From: Nemania diffusa
Lineage: Eukaryota > Ascomycota > Sordariomycetes > Xylariales > Xylariaceae
Direction of reading: 5' to 3'
Assembly (NCBI GenBank): GCA_038501195.1
Contig: JBBPUQ010000007.1
Span: 1,651,501 to 1,715,500, forward strand
Length of the DNA stretch: 64,000 nucleotides
This document shows positions 58,236-64,000 of the stretch, piece after piece. The translations under genes and the position numbers were made by a program. How positions within the stretch are numbered: position 1 is the first letter of the stretch; the number at the start of each line of letters is the position of its first letter. The notes below the pieces were generated by a model. It was not told the DNA's origin. It saw only the letters and a program-made list of their open reading frames with translations, and ran no database searches.

Positions 58236-60050
58236 CTTCGTAGGTACTGTTCGATCGGAAGTGGGATTGGGATGGGCGTTGAGGCTAGGTAGACATGATT
58301 TCTAGGCTACGAGTGTTGGTAGTTTGCCGGTGGCTGGCCTTGGACGGAAGGGCGACGACTGAGAGCTGAAATCGTGAGATGCAGTCGTAGGTCGGTGATG
58401 GGGGTTTGGGTTATTTTCAAGAGCTAAGACTTAGAGTAGGTAACAAAGCTGAAGCTGTAGGCCTAACTCTCGTATGGCATGTTTCGGGTGACGCGGCGGG
58501 AGCTAGACATGAATGAAAGGTGGCCAGGCGGCTACCGACATTAGTTAGGTGCTGATGGTAGGGCAGATAGGTATGTAGGAGATTCCGCTGGGGGCCTGGG
58601 GAAGTACCTAGATATGCAGCCCCAAGGGAACGCCCACGGAAATCGGGGAGGGCTGCAGCCTACCGCACTGTGCAGGGAACCTTGGAAGCCTTACAGTAGT
58701 TCCGCCCAGTGCGTCGCATCGCGCGCTAGGCGCCCCCGCCTGATCGGACGGTGGCTTTGCCCTTCATAAATTGTATGATTCTACTTTATGCGCCAAGCCG
58801 TAACATATCCGTGTCTGCTAATGGCATTAAGAGATATCTATGTACCAAAGCATTCTTTCAGAGGTGTTTAGAATTAGAGGTGATAGGTATGCATATGAAT
58901 TATCCTTTCTCGAAGGCTTCAGTTTTTTTACGTTAAGCGGAAAAGTTCTGTCAATTTCTTTGATTCTTTATTCTAACAGCTAACTTCGGTATCGATATCA
59001 ACTTAAATATCAGATATGGCAGTGCTACTACCTCACGGACAAGGCGTCTAGTAAAGTGGTACTTATAGTCAAACGTAGAAGAGCGATAATGCCAAGATCA
59101 AGTAGCAATGTAGCAACACGAAAGGTTGAATGCCTTACCTCTAAATAGACGATACACCTGCTGATTTGTTGAATATCAAAAGAGGCTTTGCATTTTCATC
59201 TACTCACCTACCTACGTAGTAGCACAACTGTCGGTCGAATGATCGCACATGATTATCAGTCTAGGGGAATGCACGTGATGGTAGGTAGGCAAGCTCTTGT
59301 TAGGTAAGCATGACCAGACTTCCAAGATTGGCTCATGGTGAGGCTCACCATATCAACATCAGACAACGGTTATCTTACAACCTGCAACATATTGATGTTG
59401 AGATGCAAAAATAAGATTAGAGTAATGTTAGATACCTAGGTTATATAATTTGACTATATTCGCCCAAAAGGCTCGCCTTGATGTTTTATGGTATCTTTTG
59501 GCGTTCAGTAACCTTTCGTTCGAAGGGATGCCATAACACTGTTTTGCCTATATACAACTATCTCTACCTAGGTATATGCCTAGGTAGGTAAGGTCCGGCG
59601 CGTTGCGCCTAAAGAGGTCGCCATAACTTCCAATAGGCATGGGGGTGGAGTACCTACTTTGCTAGTGAGAGTGGGCGGCGGATGCATGTACCTATCGCAC
59701 TGGTGGCTGTGGAGACTTCACCAGCAGGTAGTGGGAAAACTCCCCGTAGCCCGTGTACAGCTAGGTACCTGCTCTAAGTTTTGGTTCGGTCATGGCACTC
59801 CGTCCCCCTATTGTCAACGACGGTATGCTGTAGGCAGAGGCTCCACTCCAAACCTCACTTCGACTGACTTCATACTATCAATCTACGCGATTCGACGTCG
59901 ACTCCAATCCATCGAGACACCACCCATTCTTATCAGTCTTCCTCCCAAAACCGTGCCGCCATCTCCTTCGATGTCGCTCGTTCTTATACTATCTCTTTAA
60001 GCGTGCTTATCGCTCTGCTGCACCCTCGACGCGATCTGCGTTTCCTACGC
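58236..60050. other. Divergent promoter region, 1.8 kb
   Basis: Between the VanZ-like gene (minus) and Spt7 (plus). CCTAGGTAGGTA-type words occur at 59565-59595. C-rich leader sequence begins near 59880. Open frames at 59659-60000 overlap this leader and have no recognisable domain. Confidence 0.55.
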
Positions 60051-60191
60051 ATGGCGCCCGGCGACCGCCAGCTAAACCGTCTGTCAACCCGCCACCACAA
60101 CGGCCATCATGTCCATCATGAACGGCCAGCCCGCCTGGCCGCCCCCCGCGCAAAGTCATCACTCTGGCATCAACGGAAACCGGGGGTCTGA
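60051..60191 (+). other. Upstream ORF overlapping the Spt7 start
   Basis: An ATG in a good context (CGCATGGCG) at 60051 opens 46 codons in a different frame and stops at 60191, past the Spt7 start at 60109. If the transcript starts upstream of 60051, scanning ribosomes would meet it first, which could limit Spt7 synthesis. Transcript start is unknown, so the effect is uncertain. Confidence 0.5.
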
Positions 60192-63100
60192 TGATGCCCT
60201 GCCCCGTTCTCACGATCCCGTCGATAATTCCGCGACTTTGCTGCCTGAGGCATCAGATATCGAAGAGGAGCGCCAACGCGCCCATTTTGCCGAGCTATTT
60301 CGCCGATCCGAGTCGCGCATTGACCATCTGTTCTCTGATGATGGATCCTACAACTACGACGCCATCAACTCCTGGCGTCGCCCTCAACTGCCCGTATCCC
60401 TGCCTCCCACCACCGACCATGCCCCCATCGAAGAACGCCCTGCAAAAAGGGTCAAGCGAGTCATCGACGAGGATGACTACGGCGATGACGACGACGACGA
60501 CGACGATGAAAGCATCGAGGACCATTCGCGCGCTGGGCCTATTAGTGTATCGCCCCTTAAATCTAAGTCCACGTCAGCGTCCAAAGGCCTGCTTTCACCC
60601 TCTAAATCGGGGAGCTCCCCAGTACCGTCCATCACGTCGCCCGGCAAGCCCAGAGACGAACTCTCCCAAAGATCAAACACACAACCAAATAACATTGAAA
60701 ATGCGCGTAAGCAACTAGAGGATGCTCGGAAAGATACCGAGGAAGCTGCAAAGCGCAGCTTTCACACTATTTTCTATACCCTTGAAACGGACCACATAGC
60801 AATGCTAGAGCAGCAGCAGCTGGAAGAATCCGAGAAGGTGCTCCAGGCTGAGATGGATAAGAATAGTCACAGCCATACGAGCGGAAATGCGCCTGGCGAG
60901 AATCATGGTTCGCTTAGTAGCGCAAACCTAGGCGCATCCAGCCTTACTCTCAAGCATCTCATCGCACGAATAGATATGAAACGCGACATGGTGCGCGCAT
61001 CGGATGCCGAGTTGCGTTCTTTGATGAATGAGGTGCGCAAAAATAGGAGCAAGTGGGCCAGCGAAGAAAATGTCAACCAGGAAGAACTTTATGAAGCATT
61101 GGAGAAGGTATTAACTGAGCTGAAAGCTCACACTGAGTATTCTACGCCGTTCTTACAAAGGGTCAACAAGAGGGATGCCCCTGACTACTATAATTGTGAG
61201 TATTCGATGACTAGACTTTTAGAACGACCTGACTAATTCTAGCAAAAGTCATCAAGCAACCTATGGACCTTGGTTCCATGACCAAGAAGTTAAAGTCATT
61301 GACATACAAGTCAAAAACGGACTTTGTAGCTGATCTCAATCTGATTTGGGACAATTGCCTGAGGTACAATCAGGACATGAATAGCCCACTCAGGAGAATG
61401 GCCAACGGCATGCGCAAGGAAGCCGAGAAGCTCATTCCATTAATTCCCGATCTAGCTGTTCGACCTCGTGCTGAAGTCGAAGCAGAAGAACGACGGAAGC
61501 AGAACGGTGGGGATGATGATGGTGGGGATGATTCGGACGATGAGCCGATAATGTCGTCTCGCGGCCGTGTTGCCGGCGGAGCCAAAGGTACCACCAAATC
61601 AAGGAAGGCACCCAGTGACCAGAAAGAGGGGACGCCCAATAACGACCAAAAGCCTGTGTTGCAGCTTAATGGGTTGCTTGCAAAGGCACACCGCGAGGGC
61701 TCTGAGCTTGATGGTAGTAACGGCTTCGGAACACCAGCCGTTGGTGGGTCCATGACTCCTAGCGGCGTCAATGGGCACTCAGGCATGGGAAGCAATGTTG
61801 ACGCCATGGACATAGATGTTCCATCAATAAATGGAATAGCACTCGGCCAGGCCTTGAATGATGCAGCACAACAGGTGTACGAGGATGACGAATACAAAAT
61901 TTGGAAGCAAGTCACCAAGAAAGACCGCGCGCTCGTTACCAAGCAACGCTTCGATCTTTTCAATGGAAAGAGGCTAAACGCTGATGAGCCAGCCCTGCTG
62001 AGAACTAAAGCAGGTATGCGCCGATATCTTCGTCGTGTGCAAGAGGCAGATCCAAGTGGTGGAATTGGCCATGGTCAAGGCGATACATCTGCTGAAACGG
62101 GGAACGAAGCTGCTAAGGCAACAGAAACTCTGGCTGAGGGTATGGAGGAGGATGAAGAGAAGGTCATCCCAGACTACTACGAACCTCAAACTATAGTGCC
62201 AGATATCCCATCTAGACTGCAGTGGATTGAGGATAGTGAGGGCCAAGTAATCAACCAGCATGAAGAGTTTCTTCGGGCCTTACCCCCTGGATACTTTACC
62301 GCTCCGAAGAGTCTCTTGACTCAGAAGATCGACGCGAACCTACGGCAAATGCAAGAAACCAGGAAAGTTTGCTCGAAAATAGGGGTTATCAAACAAATGC
62401 AACTTCAAACACAGGTAAGTCTCGATTGTTTTGTCTTTGATGGAATCGAACTACTAACCATTTCACGCAGGTGTACGCCAATCAATTTCCCAAGTACAAC
62501 CCTGACCCCTTCTTGGAGGCTGATATCGAGCCGCATGTAACATGCGGTGATGACCTGGTGATGGCGCCAGAAGTTTGTCGTGCCGCGTTACAGCGATCCG
62601 TTGCCAAGTTATTTTATCATGCCGGCTTCGAGGAATATCAGCCATCTGCGCTGGATACTATCACTGATATTGCAGCTGATTATTTCGGCAAAATGATACA
62701 AACGTTCAAAACATATACCGAATGCGAGAAGAAGGACGTCATATCAACCGGCGACATTCCTACATCTATTATTCAACCCCGTTTCAATAATGAACAAGCC
62801 GTCCTCCATACTCTTGCTGAGAACGGCTATTCGATTGAGGCTTTAGACACCTACGCCAAGGATGAAGTCGATCGACTCGGCAATAAGCTAAGCGGGATCC
62901 ATGACCGTATGAAGTCTCATCTTAGCGATCTGCTTCGCCCCGCCGTTGTCGAAGGCGGCAATGACGGAGCTGCTGCCTTTAATGACGGTAGCGAACAATT
63001 TGTCGCAGGAGACTTCGCAGATGAGCTTGGCGAGGACTTCTTCGGTTTCAAGGAACTTGGTCTAGCAGGCGAGCTAGGCGGAGTCCTGTCTGTCCCGCTT

Positions 63101-63649
63101 CACCTACTCCAGTCGAGAGTTCGAAACCAATACCAGGCCCAGAACCAGGTGCAGAACCAAACTGATGCAGCCTTATTTGACGAACTTCCGCCTCCTGAAC
63201 CTGTCACCAAAGAGAATATCCAAGAACAGATTGGCCTGGTTAAGAATTTCTTCCTCGCGAAACTGCACGCTAATGGCGACCTACCGTTGGTGGAAGATAA
63301 AGATCTGCCTGTGAAGCAGAGACGGCCTCAGCCTCGACTTGGTGCAACGGGCAAGATCGTGTCCCCACAGAAGCGACCACCCAAAGAACAGAACGCCATC
63401 AATAAGAAGAGGAAGAAGATGGAACAACAGGCTGCCGAAGCAAAAAGGGCCAAGACAGAAGCGGAGAAAGCAACATCGTCAAAAAAGAATACTACTCTCC
63501 TCAATGGGTCTACGATTAGACCCACATCTTCGGCCGCCGGTCCGCCACCTATGGAACGTATGGGGAGCACACAAAGCCAGGGGAGCAATAACCAAACGGC
63601 CAAAGACGGCACAGGCATACCCATGAGTCCTGAGAGTATCGAGCGCTAG
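60109..63649 (+). CDS. SPT7: SAGA complex subunit Spt7 (bromodomain and histone fold)
   Basis: Structural subunit of the SAGA transcription coactivator, in the nucleus. Three exons: 60109-61195, 61249-62414 and 62471-63649, 1143 residues. Order of parts: disordered N-terminus with a basic KRVKR cluster and an Asp run near 125-133; a helical charged region ([20 protein letters not shown]); a bromodomain at about residues 315-425 with [17 protein letters not shown] and, across intron 1, [16 protein letters not shown], then [16 protein letters not shown] with the conserved Asn; a Spt7-specific middle region with [13 protein letters not shown]; and a Bromo_TP histone fold at about 773-840 ([20 protein letters not shown]) that pairs with Taf10. 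A Lys/Arg-rich C-terminus follows. Two acceptors for intron 1 fit the frame (61243 or 61249); the later one aligns best with the family and gives YYNFIKQPMD. Confidence 0.93.
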
Positions 63650-64000
63650 TCCTTTTATTTATTTTGGCTTGTTTCGTCCCGGCATTTTGTCCTAAGCGCA
63701 TTTTTTATACTTCTGTTGTGTGGCATCTTGATCATTTCCAATATCATCTTTTCAATCAACTTTATACCCATTGGTTGGGAGTTTGCTTTAGAAGGGCGTG
63801 AAAGGTCTAGGCTAGTCACAAGGCGCATGAAAGTCGAGGCGTTTTTGGTTCTCCCCCCTTATTGCAAAGTACTAAGCCCCCTTTGCCACGGAGGCTGGTA
63901 CCAAAACTTGAACTTGGCACTCGGCAGACATCGAGCTTCTTCTTGGGTCTCGTAGGTACCTCGCATATACTAGGAGGAGCTAGGAAGGGCGATAATGAGA
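63650..64000. other. 3' region of Spt7
   Basis: 350 bases to the window edge. T-rich just after the stop, then an open frame without protein character. No other gene seen. Confidence 0.6.

Overview
The window is nuclear DNA of a filamentous ascomycete (Pezizomycotina, most likely a Sordariomycete). The evidence is intron-bearing eukaryotic genes with short GT-AG introns (mostly 45 to 180 bases), families characteristic of moulds (HET-domain protein, PTH11-type receptor, Fig1, L-arabinitol dehydrogenase, NOP9 and Spt7 orthologues), Pol III tRNA genes, and the scattered CCTACCTA/TAGGTAGG words common between genes in this class. No operons, phage or bacterial features are present. Nineteen protein-coding genes and two tRNA genes can be supported. 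All exon structures were worked out by hand from reading frame, splice signals and family motifs.

Layout, left to right. 0-10 kb: an MFS monocarboxylate-type transporter (+), a Fig1 calcium-uptake regulator (+), a secreted dienelactone hydrolase (-) and an epoxide hydrolase (+). 10-23 kb: a PTH11-like seven-helix receptor (-), a HET-domain protein (+), a secreted multicopper oxidase (-) and a zinc polyol dehydrogenase with a His-rich N-terminal repeat (-). 25-33 kb: a conserved fungal protein with a possible zinc-binding Cys/His region (-), a kinesin-10/KIF22-type motor with a C-terminal helix-hairpin-helix (-) and a secreted GH64 beta-1,3-glucanase (-). 37-45 kb: a cytochrome P450 (-), the ribosome biogenesis factor NOP9 (+), an intron-containing tRNA-Phe (-) and a conserved, probably nuclear, fungal protein (-). 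49-64 kb: a small inverted-repeat mobile element, a GC-rich HSL-family esterase lacking its catalytic serine (+), tRNA-Lys (+), a cluster of perfect hairpins in non-coding DNA, a group II PLP-dependent decarboxylase (-), a VanZ-like membrane protein (-) and the SAGA subunit Spt7 (+).

The genes do not form an obvious pathway or biosynthetic cluster. Housekeeping genes (NOP9, Spt7, kinesin, tRNAs) alternate with accessory ones (HET, PTH11, P450, oxidase, hydrolases, glucanase) across long gene-poor spacers of 2 to 5.5 kb. Possible joint themes, inferred only from the families, are plant-material breakdown and detoxification (oxidase, epoxide and dienelactone hydrolases, P450, glucanase, arabinitol dehydrogenase) and surface sensing or self/non-self recognition (PTH11, Fig1, HET). 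The spacers contain no intact transposase or reverse transcriptase that I can recognise.

The most interesting observations are the 233-bp element with two identical 42-bp inverted arms (49464-49696), the Ser-to-Gly change at the esterase nucleophile, the hairpin cluster near 54.0-54.3 kb, a GC-AG intron in the dehydrogenase, and an upstream ORF overlapping the Spt7 start. No new multi-gene system was found.
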